Source: Streptomyces zaomyceticus
Lineage (GTDB): Bacteria > Actinomycetota > Actinomycetes > Streptomycetales > Streptomycetaceae
Direction: 5' to 3'
Length of the DNA: 64,000 nt
Assembly: GCF_014656215.1 (NCBI RefSeq)
Contig: NZ_BNBZ01000021.1
Location: 62,001 to 126,000, forward strand
Below the pieces are notes generated by a model. That model saw nothing but the letters and a program-made list of their open reading frames with translations. It did not search any database and was not told the DNA's origin. Numbering within the stretch: position 1 is the first letter of the stretch; each line of letters begins with the position of its first letter. A program made the position numbers and the translations under genes. This document shows positions 33,523 through 42,095 of the stretch, in pieces.

Positions 33523-35058
33523 TCAGACGGGAAGGAACCGGGCCAGGACCCGGTCGAGGCCGTGGACCCACTCGTCGACCCGGGCCGCCCGGCGGCCGTC
33601 GATCTCGCAGAGGTAGCTGCTGCCGTCGTACAGATGAACGGTGATCCGCAGCCACCGGCCGCGCCGGGTCCGCTCGTACCGCACGGCACCGACCTCGGAC
33701 CAGGTGAATTCGGCCTCGTCGTCGAGGAGCTGCAGGCAGATGCCCGCGCCGTCGGCGACGATCCCGTAGACGTTGTCGGCGGCGACGAACTCGGGCACGG
33801 GCTGCGGGGGCGCGGCGGGCGGCGGGGGCAGGAAGCGCGTCGGGGTGGGCGGCCCGAACCCGGGCGGAACCGAGTCCTGCGCCGGCCCGAAGGCCGGCGG
33901 GACCGACTGCTGCGGCGGCCCGAACCCGGACGGGACCGCCCCCTGCGGCGCCCCGAAGACCGGCGGGACCGGGTCCGCCGGCGGGGCCGCTCCCTGCGGC
34001 GCCCCGTAGGACGGCGGCACCACGCCGAGTGGCGGGACCACGGCCTGCGGCGGCACCGCGTCCTGGAGCGACGGCGCGCCCAGGGGCGACGGCACGTCCT
34101 GCGGGGGCCCGAAGCCCGACGGGACCCCCGACCCGACGCCCTGCGACGGCGACGGCGACGGCGCGGGCGTACGCGTCACCGTCCCGGTCGGGATCACCGT
34201 CCCGTTCGGCGTCGAGGGTGCCGCCGGCCCCGCCTCCGCTCCCGCACCCGCACCCGCACCCGCCCCGAGTACGTCCAGGATCTCCTCCGGCGTGGGCCGT
34301 TCGGCCGGGTTCTTGGCGAGGCAGCGACCCACGAGACCGCGCAGCGACTCCGGCACCGGGGCGAGGTCCGGCTCCTCGTGCACCGCCCGGTACATGAGCC
34401 CGATCGGGGTGCCGTCCCCGAAGGGCCGGCCGCCCGCCGCGGCGACGAGCACCGCGCCGAGGGCGAAGACGTCGGCGGCTCCGGTGACCTCCTCGCCGAG
34501 GGCCTGCTCGGGAGCGAGATAGCCCGGGGTGCCGAAGGCCGAGCCGGTGGCGGTGAGGCGGGTCGACTCCAGCGCGCGGGCGATCCCGAAGTCGAGGACG
34601 CGGGGCCCGTCGGGGGCCATGACGATGTTGCCGGGCTTGAGGTCGCGGTGGACGAGGCCGCAGGCGTGGATGGCCTCCAGGGCCTCGGCCAGCGCGGCCC
34701 CGAGCGAGCGGATCCGTACCTCGTCCATCGGGCCCTGGGCGGTGACGAGCGCGGCGAGGGTGGGGCCGGGGATGTAGGCGGTGGCGAGCCAGGGCGCCTC
34801 GGCGTCGGGGTCGGCGTCGACGACCTGCGCGGTGTGGAAGCCTCCGACCTGCCGGGCGGCGGCGACCTCGGCGCGGAAGCGCGCGCGGAAGGAGGGGTCG
34901 GCGGCGAGTTCCGGCCGGGCCACCTTGACGGCGACGGCGCGCCCGCCGCGCGATCGCGCCAAATAGACGGTGCCCATGCCGCCTTCGCCTAGCTTGTGCT
35001 CGATGACGTATCTGCCGATGAGGGTCCCCACGCGGGACAGTATGGCTGAACTCCTCAT
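33523..35058 (-). CDS. Ser/Thr protein kinase with proline-rich linker and C-terminal domain
   Basis: 511 residues, Hanks-type kinase. Domain about 15-270: LGEGGMGTVYLA loop, VAVKVARPE lysine, HRDLKPGNIV catalytic loop, LDFGIA metal site and FGTPGYLAPEQ activation segment. A disordered linker (about 290-430) is rich in Pro/Gly/Gln with repeats of VPPAFGPAQ type. The C-terminal about 85 residues resemble a small PH-like beta domain (VYGIVADGAGICLQLL, VDEWVHGLDRVLARF). There is no membrane helix, unlike PASTA-type PknB. The ATG at 35058 is used; GTG 35031 is possible. Divergent from the carboxypeptidase. Confidence 0.92.
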   Translation of the reverse strand: MRSSAILSRVGTLIGRYVIEHKLGEGGMGTVYLARSRGGRAVAVKVARPELAADPSFRARFRAEVAAARQVGGFHTAQVVDADPDAEAPWLATAYIPGPTLAALVTAQGPMDEVRIRSLGAALAEALEAIHACGLVHRDLKPGNIVMAPDGPRVLDFGIARALESTRLTATGSAFGTPGYLAPEQALGEEVTGAADVFALGAVLVAAAGGRPFGDGTPIGLMYRAVHEEPDLAPVPESLRGLVGRCLAKNPAERPTPEEILDVLGAGAGAGAGAEAGPAAPSTPNGTVIPTGTVTRTPAPSPSPSQGVGSGVPSGFGPPQDVPSPLGAPSLQDAVPPQAVVPPLGVVPPSYGAPQGAAPPADPVPPVFGAPQGAVPSGFGPPQQSVPPAFGPAQDSVPPGFGPPTPTRFLPPPPAAPPQPVPEFVAADNVYGIVADGAGICLQLLDDEAEFTWSEVGAVRYERTRRGRWLRITVHLYDGSSYLCEIDGRRAARVDEWVHGLDRVLARFLPV

Positions 35059-35155
35059 CTTGACCCGTCCATGACATGGCCTCACCATGTGCCGGAACGC
35101 GCAACCACCCGCACGAGCTTGTCGCACCCCCCACCCTCCCCACCCAGGAGACAGC

Positions 35156-36520
35156 ATGCGACGTCCCATCCGCGGCAGAAGGTCCGCCACCCTCGCGGCC
35201 CTCGTGGCGCTCGCCCTCGCGGCGCCCCTCTCCGCCCTCACCACGCCCGCCGGGGCAGACCCGGCGTCGACCGCCGCCCGTATCGCCTCGGGCGCCGAGG
35301 AGGTGATCCGGCAGTACGAGGTCGCCGGACCGTCGACCCCGGCCGCCCGCACCGCGCTCGCCGCCACCGGCGTCTCGATCGACGAGGTCGACGCCCGCTC
35401 GGTCGTCGTCAGCGCCAACACCGAACAGCTCAGGAACCTCAAGGCCCTCGGCTACCGGCCGGTCGCCCTGCCCGGCCCGCCGAACCGCTCGGGCGAGGAG
35501 GACCAGCACGGCCACGGCGTCGGGGCGCTGGACTTCCCCTCCGCCGACGCGAAGTACCACAACTACGCGGAGATGAACGCGGAGATCGACCAGCGGCTCG
35601 CCCAGTACCCGTCCATCATGCGCAAGCAGGTGATCGGGAAGTCGTACCAGGGCCGGGACATCGTCGCCATCAAGATCAGCGACAACGTCGCCACCGACGA
35701 GGCCGAGCCCGAGGTCCTCTTCACCCACCACCAGCACGCCCGCGAGCACCTCACCGTCGAGATGGCGCTCTACCTGCTGCGTGAACTCGGCGCGGGCTAC
35801 GGCAGCGACTCCCGGGTCACCAACGCCGTGAACGGGCGCGAGATCTGGATCGTCCCGGACCTCAACCCGGACGGCGGCGAGTACGACATCGCCAGCGGCT
35901 CCTACCGCAGCTGGCGCAAGAACCGGCAGCCCAACTCCGGCTCCTCGTACATCGGCACCGACATGAACCGGAACTGGGACTACAAGTGGGGCTGCTGCGG
36001 CGGTTCCTCCAGCTCCAAGAGCTCGGAGACCTACCGCGGCACGGCCCCCGAGTCCGCCCCCGAGGTGAAGGTCGTCGCCGACTTCGTCCGCTCCCGGGCG
36101 GTCGGCGGCAAGCAACAGATCACCGCGGCCATCGACTTCCACACCTACAGCGAGCTGGTGCTCTGGCCGTTCGGTTGGACCACGGCCAACACCGCGCCGG
36201 GCATGACGCTGGACGACCGCAACGCCTTCGCCGCCGTCGGCGGGAAGATGGCGGCCAGCAACGGCTACACGGCCGAGCAGTCCAGTGACCTCTACATCAC
36301 GGACGGCTCCATCGACGACTACCTGTGGGGCGCGCACAAGATCTTCGGGTACACCTTCGAGATGTATCCGTCCTCGTCCTCCGGCGGGGGTTTCTACCCG
36401 CCCGACGAGGTCATCGAGCGCGAGACGAGCCGCAACCGCGACGCGGTCCTCCAGCTCCTGGAGAACGCCGACTGCATGTACCGCTCGATCGGCAAGCAGG
36501 CGCAGTACTGCTCGGCCTGA
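35156..36520 (+). CDS. Secreted M14 zinc carboxypeptidase (carboxypeptidase T-like)
   Basis: 454 residues. Signal peptide (1-35, ending TPAGA), a propeptide to about residue 125, then the M14 domain. Zinc ligands are in HHQHAREH and DFHTYSE; MNRNWDYKWG and the catalytic Glu in GYTFEMYP complete the site. Cysteines in KWGCCGGSS and near the C-terminus (ENADCMYRS, AQYCSA) suggest disulfides. Matches the Streptomyces griseus carboxypeptidase T family, which removes C-terminal residues from peptides outside the cell. The ATG 35156 follows GGAGACAGC. Confidence 0.94.
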   Translation: MRRPIRGRRSATLAALVALALAAPLSALTTPAGADPASTAARIASGAEEVIRQYEVAGPSTPAARTALAATGVSIDEVDARSVVVSANTEQLRNLKALGYRPVALPGPPNRSGEEDQHGHGVGALDFPSADAKYHNYAEMNAEIDQRLAQYPSIMRKQVIGKSYQGRDIVAIKISDNVATDEAEPEVLFTHHQHAREHLTVEMALYLLRELGAGYGSDSRVTNAVNGREIWIVPDLNPDGGEYDIASGSYRSWRKNRQPNSGSSYIGTDMNRNWDYKWGCCGGSSSSKSSETYRGTAPESAPEVKVVADFVRSRAVGGKQQITAAIDFHTYSELVLWPFGWTTANTAPGMTLDDRNAFAAVGGKMAASNGYTAEQSSDLYITDGSIDDYLWGAHKIFGYTFEMYPSSSSGGGFYPPDEVIERETSRNRDAVLQLLENADCMYRSIGKQAQYCSA

Positions 36521-36535
36521 CGGTCCGTACGTGAA

Positions 36536-36570
36536 GGGGCGCCCCGGCGGAAACACCGCCGGGGCGCCCC
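36536..36570. terminator. Bidirectional terminator
   Basis: Perfect 15-bp stem GGGGCGCCCCGGCGG / CCGCCGGGGCGCCCC with loop AAACA, between the convergent carboxypeptidase and GntP genes. Confidence 0.88.
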
Positions 36571-36575
36571 CGCGC

Positions 36576-38027
36576 TCAGACGAACAGGCTCAGCAGGGCC
36601 GCCGCCGCGAAACCGGCCAGGGAGAGCACCGACTCCAGGACCGTCCAGGACTTGAGCGTGTCCCGCTCGGTGATGCCGAAGTACTTCGAGACGATCCAGA
36701 ACCCGCCGTCGTTGACGTGCGAGGCGAAGATCGAGCCCGCGGAGATCGCCATGATGACGAGGGCGAGGAAGGCCTGCGAGTGGCCCCCGCCCTCGACCAG
36801 CGGGAGCACGATGCCGGCCGTGGTGACGATGGCGACCGTCGCCGAGCCCTGGGCGACGCGCAGGACCAGGGAGATGAGGTAGGCGAGCACGATGACGGGG
36901 AGACCGACGTCGTGGAAGGTGTCGGAGAGCGCCTGGGCGACACCGCTCACCTTGAGGACCGCGCCGAAGACCCCGCCCGCGCCGACCACGAGCAGGATGT
37001 TGCCGACCGGCTTGAGGGAGGAGGTGGACACCTGCTCCAGGGACTTCCGGGACCAGCCGCGCCGGATGCCCAGCAGCCAGTACGCCAGGAACAGCGCGAT
37101 CGTCAGGGCGACGAAGGGGTTCCCGAAGAACTCGACGACGGAGCGGAGGGTGGACGGGTCCAGGGCGATGGAGGAGAAGGTCGCGGCGAGGATCAGGACC
37201 AGCGGCGTGCCGATGATGAGGAGCACCGTGGAGAGCGCGACCGGTTCCTCGGCTCCCCCGGCGCCCCCGGCCCGCTCGGCGGCGACCTTGGCCCTGGCCT
37301 CCTCGGCGGCCTCGACCATGTCCTGCGGGACCGCGACGAAGAGGCGGCGGCCGATCCAGCCGGCGTACGCCCAGGCCGCGAGGACGGCGGGGACGCCGAC
37401 GAGGACGCCCATCAGGATGACCCAGCCGAGCGAGACGTGCAGCAGCCCGGCGGCGGCCACGGGGCCGGGGTGCGGCGGGAGGAAGGCGTGGGTCATGGAG
37501 AGACCCGCGAGCAGCGGCATGGCGTAGAGCAGGATCGACTTGCCGGACCGCTTGGCGGCGGCGTAGACGAGCGGCGCGAGGACGAAGATGCCGACGTCGA
37601 AGAAGACCGGGATGCCGAAGATGAGTCCGGTGAGACCCATCGCGAGGGGGGCGCGCTTCTCGCCGAAGAGGCCGAGGAGGCGGCTGCTCAGCACCTCGGC
37701 GCCGCCCGAGACCTCCAGGATCGAGCCGAGCATGGTGCCCAGGCCGATGATGATCGCGACATGGCCGAGGATGCCGCCCATGCCGGTCTCGATGACGGAG
37801 GTGGCGGCGGACTTCTGGACGGTGCCGAAGAGTTCGGTGACGGAGAGGCCGGCCGCGAGGCCGACGCCGATGGAGACGGCCAGCAGCGCGACGAAGGGCT
37901 GGAGCCGGATCTTGATGATCAGCAGGAGCAGGACGGCGATGCCGAGGGCGGCGACGGTGAGCAGTCCGGCGGTGCCGGGTATGAGGTGGAGCAGTCCACC
38001 GGTGTGCGGGGGCGCGACGGGGTTCAT
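36576..38027 (-). CDS. GntP-family gluconate/organic acid permease
   Basis: 483 residues with about 12-14 membrane helices. Signature stretches include GHVAIIIGLGTMLGSILEVSGGAEV, split here as GHVAIIIGLGTM and LEVSGGAEVL, plus FFDVGIFVLAPL, HAFLPPHPGPVAAAG and VNDGGFWIVSKYFG. Members import gluconate, 2-keto-3-deoxygluconate or D-serine-like acids with protons. The neighbours (2-keto-3-deoxygluconate-type kinase, D-amino acid enzymes) fit either substrate class. The ATG at 38027 is 54 bp inside the longest frame and begins the conserved part. A 31-bp hairpin array lies upstream. Confidence 0.92.
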   Translation of the reverse strand: MNPVAPPHTGGLLHLIPGTAGLLTVAALGIAVLLLLIIKIRLQPFVALLAVSIGVGLAAGLSVTELFGTVQKSAATSVIETGMGGILGHVAIIIGLGTMLGSILEVSGGAEVLSSRLLGLFGEKRAPLAMGLTGLIFGIPVFFDVGIFVLAPLVYAAAKRSGKSILLYAMPLLAGLSMTHAFLPPHPGPVAAAGLLHVSLGWVILMGVLVGVPAVLAAWAYAGWIGRRLFVAVPQDMVEAAEEARAKVAAERAGGAGGAEEPVALSTVLLIIGTPLVLILAATFSSIALDPSTLRSVVEFFGNPFVALTIALFLAYWLLGIRRGWSRKSLEQVSTSSLKPVGNILLVVGAGGVFGAVLKVSGVAQALSDTFHDVGLPVIVLAYLISLVLRVAQGSATVAIVTTAGIVLPLVEGGGHSQAFLALVIMAISAGSIFASHVNDGGFWIVSKYFGITERDTLKSWTVLESVLSLAGFAAAALLSLFV

Positions 38028-38157
38028 GGCGGGGGGAGACCTCGCTTGGGGAAGGCGTGCGGGCAGGGCGGAGCGCGGCACGGCGTTCGCGGGGTGAACG
38101 CCGTGCCGTGGGGCGGCTGGCTCAGGTGGATCGGTCCAGGTCCGTTCGGGCCGGGGT

Positions 38158-38405
38158 GTGCTCGGGCCGGGTGTACTCGGGCCCGGATGTGCTCGGGCCG
38201 GCTGTACTCCGGCCCGGATGTGCTCGGGCCGGATGTGCTCAGGCCCGGATGTGCTCGGGCCGGCTGTACTCCGGCCCGGATGTGCTCGGGCCGGCTGTAC
38301 TCCGGCCCGGATGTGCTCGGGCCGGCTGTACTCCGGCCCGGATGTGCTCGGGCCGGATGTGCTCAGGCCCGGTGTCCCGGGCCGGATGTACTCGGCCCGG
38401 GTGCG
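38158..38405. repeat. 31-bp tandem repeat array, about 8 units, each a small hairpin
   Basis: Units begin at 38158, 38189, 38220, 38251, 38282, 38313, 38344 and (degenerate) 38375. Units at 38189, 38251, 38282 and 38313 are identical, and those at 38220 and 38344 are a second version with GGATGTGCTCAGG in the middle. Each identical unit contains GGGCCGG-CTGTACT-CCGGCCC, a 7-bp stem. The period is not a multiple of three and no gene covers it. It lies between ridA (ending 38430) and the gntP start, both on the minus strand. Confidence 0.92.
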
Positions 38406-38429
38406 CTCGGGAGGTCCGTGGCTCCGGGG

Positions 38430-38864
38430 TCAGCCGAGGACGGCGAGGGCGTCGATCTCGATGAGGAGACCGGCGGGCAGACCGACGTAGACCGTGGTGC
38501 GGGCCGAGGCGGGGGCCTTGAGACCCTGCTCCTCGAAGTACTGGTTGTAGATCGCGTTCATCTCGGCGAAGTGGTCCACGTCCGTCAGGTAGACGCGCGT
38601 CATCATCACGTCGTCCCAGCTCGCGCCGCCCTCTTCGAGGATCGCCTTGACGTTGGCGAAGGTCTGGAGGGTCTGCTCGCGCAGGGTCGGGCCGGCGACC
38701 GTCGGGGCCTGGCCCTCGACGGCGGGCAGGAAGCCGACCTGGCCCGCGACCTGGAGGATGTTGCCCTTCCGCACGCCGTGCGAGAACTTCGCGGGCGGGG
38801 CGGTGTGGGTGGCGGGGGTGAGGGCGATCTTCTCGATCGACTGCTCGAGGTTCTGGTCGGTCAT
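38430..38864 (-). CDS. ridA: RidA/YjgF family imine deaminase
   Basis: 144 residues, normal for the trimeric RidA fold. RidA hydrolyses reactive enamine/imine intermediates released by PLP enzymes that act on serine or threonine. The conserved arginine is in SARTTVYVGLPAG, with LIEIDALAVLG at the end. Adjacent PLP and D-amino acid genes explain its presence. The ATG at 38864 overlaps the stop of the IclR gene (ATGA). Confidence 0.93.
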   Translation of the reverse strand: MTDQNLEQSIEKIALTPATHTAPPAKFSHGVRKGNILQVAGQVGFLPAVEGQAPTVAGPTLREQTLQTFANVKAILEEGGASWDDVMMTRVYLTDVDHFAEMNAIYNQYFEEQGLKAPASARTTVYVGLPAGLLIEIDALAVLG

Positions 38865-39622
38865 GCGGTGTCCTTGTTCGGTGCGGTGCCGGAGTACTCC
38901 CGGCTGATGACGTCCGCGGTGCGGCGCACCTGCGGGAGGAGGGTGAGGAGTTCCTCTGCCGTGACGACCACGTTGGGCGCCGAGACGGACATGGCGGCGA
39001 CGACACGCCCGTCGGCGCCGCGGATGGGAGCGCCGACGCAGTTGATGGACTCCTCGTGGCCGCCGAGGTCGGTGGCCCAGCCCTGTTCGCGCACGGTCGC
39101 CAGCTCCTTGAGGAAGGCGGCGGCGTTCGGGGTCGAACGGGGCGTGTACGGGGGGTAGTCGAGCTTGGCGGCGACGGCGCGGCGCTCGGGCTCGGGCAGG
39201 TCGGCGAGGAGCAGTTTGGCGACGGCGGCGACGGTGATGGCGACCGGCTTGCCGATGCGCGAGTACATGCGGACCGGGTAGCGGCTCTCGACCTTGTCGA
39301 TGTAGAGGACCTCGCCCTCCTCGTAGACGGCGAGGTGGACGGTGTGTCCGATGCGCTCGTTGAGCGCGGCGAGGTGGGGGTGCGCGATCTCCCTGATGTC
39401 GAGGTTCTCGACGGCTTCCTGGGCGAGGGCGAAGAGCCGGGCGCCGAGGCGGTAGCGCTGGTCCTCCTGGCGGTAGACGAGCCCGTGCTCGTGCAGGGTG
39501 CGCAACAGCCGCAGGGCCGTGGACTTGTGGACACCGAGCCGGTCGGCGACCTGGCCGAGGTCGGCGGGTCCCTGCGCGAGCAGGGGCAGGATGCTGAGCG
39601 CCCGGTCGACGGTCTGGCTCAT
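38861..39622 (-). CDS. IclR-family transcriptional regulator
   Basis: 253 residues. The N-terminal winged helix (about 1-65, GPADLGQVADRLGVHKSTALRL) is followed by an IclR effector domain (about 75-250) with VARVHLAVYEEGEVLYIDK-like and INCVGAPIRGADGRVVAAMS stretches. IclR proteins bind small acids and control nearby catabolic genes. The ATG at 39622 has GGAGGG upstream and overlaps the kinase stop; the ridA gene overlaps its stop. The likely operator is in the divergent gap at 40733-40761. Confidence 0.94.
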   Translation of the reverse strand: MSQTVDRALSILPLLAQGPADLGQVADRLGVHKSTALRLLRTLHEHGLVYRQEDQRYRLGARLFALAQEAVENLDIREIAHPHLAALNERIGHTVHLAVYEEGEVLYIDKVESRYPVRMYSRIGKPVAITVAAVAKLLLADLPEPERRAVAAKLDYPPYTPRSTPNAAAFLKELATVREQGWATDLGGHEESINCVGAPIRGADGRVVAAMSVSAPNVVVTAEELLTLLPQVRRTADVISREYSGTAPNKDTA

Positions 39623-40656
39623 GGTGTACGTCCCTCCTGGTCGTCCCCCGTCCAGCCGGGGCCGAGCTGAAGTGTGCCCCAGGCGGTCGGGGCGAGGGCG
39701 GCGAGCCGGTCGGCGTGGGCGCGGCGGGGAGGCACGGCCAGGTCGCCGGGGACGGTGAGGGCGGCGGCGGCGAGGAGGTGACCGTGCCTCAGGCGTGCGG
39801 TGGCGTCGAGCCCGCGGAGGGTGGCGGAGAGGAATCCGGCGGCGAAGGCGTCTCCGGCGCCGACCGCGGCGACGACGTCGACGCGGGGGGCCGGCACGTC
39901 CACGACGGTGTCGGTGCCGGCGGGGCCGGTGCGTTCGTGGACGACCGCGCCGGCCGCGCCCCGTTTGACCACGAGGACGGCGGGCTCGGGGAGCGCGGCG
40001 CGGATCGCGGTGGGGTCGGTGAGGCCCCAGGCCTGTTCCGCCTCGTCGGCGCCGACGAAGACGAGGTCGGATCCGCGGGCGAGTTCCATGAGGACGGGTC
40101 CGGCGGTGGTCGCGCCGTCGCGCCACAGTCCGGGGCGGCAGTTGACGTCGAAGGAGACGAGGGGCCGGCCGTCCCTGGGTGCGGTGAGGGCGCGCATGAG
40201 GGCGAGGCAGTCGTCGGAGAGGGCCGCGGTGATGCCGGTGAGGTGCAGGATCCGGGCGTCCGCGAGGGTCTCGTACGGCACGGTGGCGGGGGACATGGCG
40301 GAGGCGGCCGATCCGGCGCGGTAGTAGACGACCTCGTGGGCGTCGGTGGCGCGGTCGGCGGCGGTGCGGAAGTAGACGCCGGTGGGCCGGCGGGGGTCGC
40401 GGTCGACGGCGGTGATGTCGACGCCGTAGGAGCCGATGGTGTCGACGAGGTGGTCGCCGAAGCCGTCGCGGCCGACCCGGCCGACCCAGCGGGTGCGGTG
40501 TCCGGCGGCGGCGAGGGCGCAGGCGACGTTGGACTCGGCGCCGCCGATGGCCCGCTCGAAGGCGGGGACGTCGGCGAGGCGGCCCGGTCGGGAGGGAAGG
40601 AAGGTGACCATGGACTCGCCGAGGCACACGACATCCACAGGCGGTTCTCCGGCCAC
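39619..40656 (-). CDS. PfkB-family sugar kinase, 2-keto-3-deoxygluconate kinase-like
   Basis: 345 residues. PfkB signatures: GGAESNVACALAAAG near the N-terminus and VDVVAAVGAGDAFAAGF near the C-terminus with the catalytic Asp in GAGDAF. The start VVCLGESMVTFLP resembles KdgK, which phosphorylates 2-keto-3-deoxygluconate. It heads a minus-strand operon kinase-IclR-RidA (stop/start overlaps) and is divergent from the D-amino acid genes. The exact sugar is not certain. Confidence 0.88.
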   Translation of the reverse strand: MAGEPPVDVVCLGESMVTFLPSRPGRLADVPAFERAIGGAESNVACALAAAGHRTRWVGRVGRDGFGDHLVDTIGSYGVDITAVDRDPRRPTGVYFRTAADRATDAHEVVYYRAGSAASAMSPATVPYETLADARILHLTGITAALSDDCLALMRALTAPRDGRPLVSFDVNCRPGLWRDGATTAGPVLMELARGSDLVFVGADEAEQAWGLTDPTAIRAALPEPAVLVVKRGAAGAVVHERTGPAGTDTVVDVPAPRVDVVAAVGAGDAFAAGFLSATLRGLDATARLRHGHLLAAAALTVPGDLAVPPRRAHADRLAALAPTAWGTLQLGPGWTGDDQEGRTP

Positions 40657-40732
40657 TCTGGCGCTCCCTTGCGACTCTGGCGGGGTCCATTGACCCGGCC
40701 TTGGCCCGGATGCTAGACAGCACTGAGCGACA

Positions 40733-40761
40733 TACGCAATGACTGTTGCACCCTACGCAAC
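40733..40761. promoter_or_regulatory. Candidate IclR operator in the divergent gap
   Basis: Two direct copies of TACGCAA (40733-40739 and 40754-40760) lie 21 bp apart, two helical turns, and the second overlaps an inverted repeat GTTGC-N7-GCAAC (40745-40761). It sits immediately before the ribosome site AGGAGG of the plus-strand operon and within 105 bp of the kinase start. Binding by the local IclR protein is inferred. Confidence 0.6.
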
Positions 40762-40780
40762 GCTTCGATGAGGAGGCCTC

Positions 40781-42049
40781 ATGCCCGACCTGGCGAACGA
40801 GCGAGTCGACCACCGCTTCAAGGCGCTGCCCCCGGACGCCGAGGGCCTGACCGTCGGCGAGCTCTCCGCCCAGCGGCGCAACCTCTTCACCGGCGGTTTC
40901 ACCACCCCCGTCCTCGCGCTCTCCGCCGAGTCCGTCGAGCACAATCTGCGCCTCCTGGAGACGTACGCCGAGCGCCACGGCCTCGCCTTCGCCCCGCACG
41001 GCAAGACCTCCATGGCCCCCCAGCTCTTCGACCGGCAGCTGGAGCACGGCGCCTGGGGCATCACCGCCGCGGTGCCCCACCAGGCCCGCGTCTACCGGGC
41101 CCACGGCATCGCCCGGATCTTCCTGGCCAACGAGCTCGTCGACCCCGTCGCCCTGCGCTGGCTCGCCGCCGAACTCGACGCCGATCCCGGCTTCCGCTTC
41201 GTCTGCTACGTGGACTCGGTCCGCGGTGTGGAGCTCATGGACGAGGCGCTGCGCGCCGCCGGGGCGAGCCGCCGCGTGGACGTCGTCGTCGAGCTGGGCG
41301 CCGGCGAGGGGGCCCGTACCGGAGTCCGTACGGAGACCGGGTGCGCGGCCGTCGCCGACGCGGTCGCCGCCACGACCACGCTCCGGCTCGTGGGCGTCGC
41401 CGGGTACGAGGGCGAGGTGCCGCAGGCGGACAGCGAGCGGGTGCGGGCCTGGCTGCACCGGCTCACTGCGCTCGCGGTCGACTGGGACAAGGCCGGCCGG
41501 TTCGCGGACGCGGGCACGGACGAGATCATCGTCAGCGCGGGCGGCAGCGCCTGGTTCGACACGGTCGCCGAGGTCTTCGCCGAGCTTCCCGTGTTCTCCC
41601 TGCCCGTGCTGAAGCTGCTGCGCTCCGGCGCGTACGTCTCCCACGACTCCGGTCACTACCGGAAGCTCACCCCCTTCAACCGGGTCCCCGAGGAGGGCGC
41701 CCTGGAGCCCGCCTTCCGGCTCTGGTCGCAGGTCGTCTCCCGCCCCACCCCGGAGCAGGCCTTCACCAACGCGGGCAAGCGCGACGCCGCCCACGACCTG
41801 CACCTGCCCGAGGCGCAGGTGGTGCGCGACGGCCGCACCGGCGAGATCCGCGCGGCCGAGGGCGTCACGGTCACGGGTCTCTCCGACCAGCACGCCTGGG
41901 TACGCACGGAGGAGGGCGCCGACCTGGAGGTCGGCGACTGGATCGGCATGGGCCTCTCCCACCCGTGCACGTCCTTCGACAAGTGGCAGCTGATCCCGCT
42001 GGTCGAGGCCGACGGCACGGTGGTCGACTACATCCGCACCTTCTTCTGA
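40781..42049 (+). CDS. D-threonine aldolase/D-serine deaminase-like PLP enzyme
   Basis: 422 residues, fold type III (alanine racemase-like) barrel. The PLP lysine is in APHGKTSMAPQLF; later motifs are ELGAGEGARTGVR, VGVAGYEGEV, DEIIVSAGGSAWFDT and the C-terminal GLSHPCTSFDKW, where His and Cys coordinate the metal in D-serine dehydratase and D-threonine aldolase. It would split or deaminate D-hydroxy amino acids. ATG 40781 follows AGGAGG. It is followed 46 bp later by the D-aminoacylase, so the pair likely converts N-acyl-D-amino acids into central metabolites. Confidence 0.87.
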   Translation: MPDLANERVDHRFKALPPDAEGLTVGELSAQRRNLFTGGFTTPVLALSAESVEHNLRLLETYAERHGLAFAPHGKTSMAPQLFDRQLEHGAWGITAAVPHQARVYRAHGIARIFLANELVDPVALRWLAAELDADPGFRFVCYVDSVRGVELMDEALRAAGASRRVDVVVELGAGEGARTGVRTETGCAAVADAVAATTTLRLVGVAGYEGEVPQADSERVRAWLHRLTALAVDWDKAGRFADAGTDEIIVSAGGSAWFDTVAEVFAELPVFSLPVLKLLRSGAYVSHDSGHYRKLTPFNRVPEEGALEPAFRLWSQVVSRPTPEQAFTNAGKRDAAHDLHLPEAQVVRDGRTGEIRAAEGVTVTGLSDQHAWVRTEEGADLEVGDWIGMGLSHPCTSFDKWQLIPLVEADGTVVDYIRTFF

Positions 42050-42095
42050 TCCCTCCGATCCCTCCCGGACCCACCTGGCTTCTGAAGGAGCTCGC

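Noticed and set aside
31407..36556. Very long minus-strand frames opposite the chitinase and carboxypeptidase
   Set aside because: Low-complexity shadows; the plus-strand genes have signal peptides, active-site motifs and ribosome sites. The kinase in the middle is real but in another frame.
38158..38405. CRISPR array
   Set aside because: Units are contiguous with no unique spacers and no cas genes are present.
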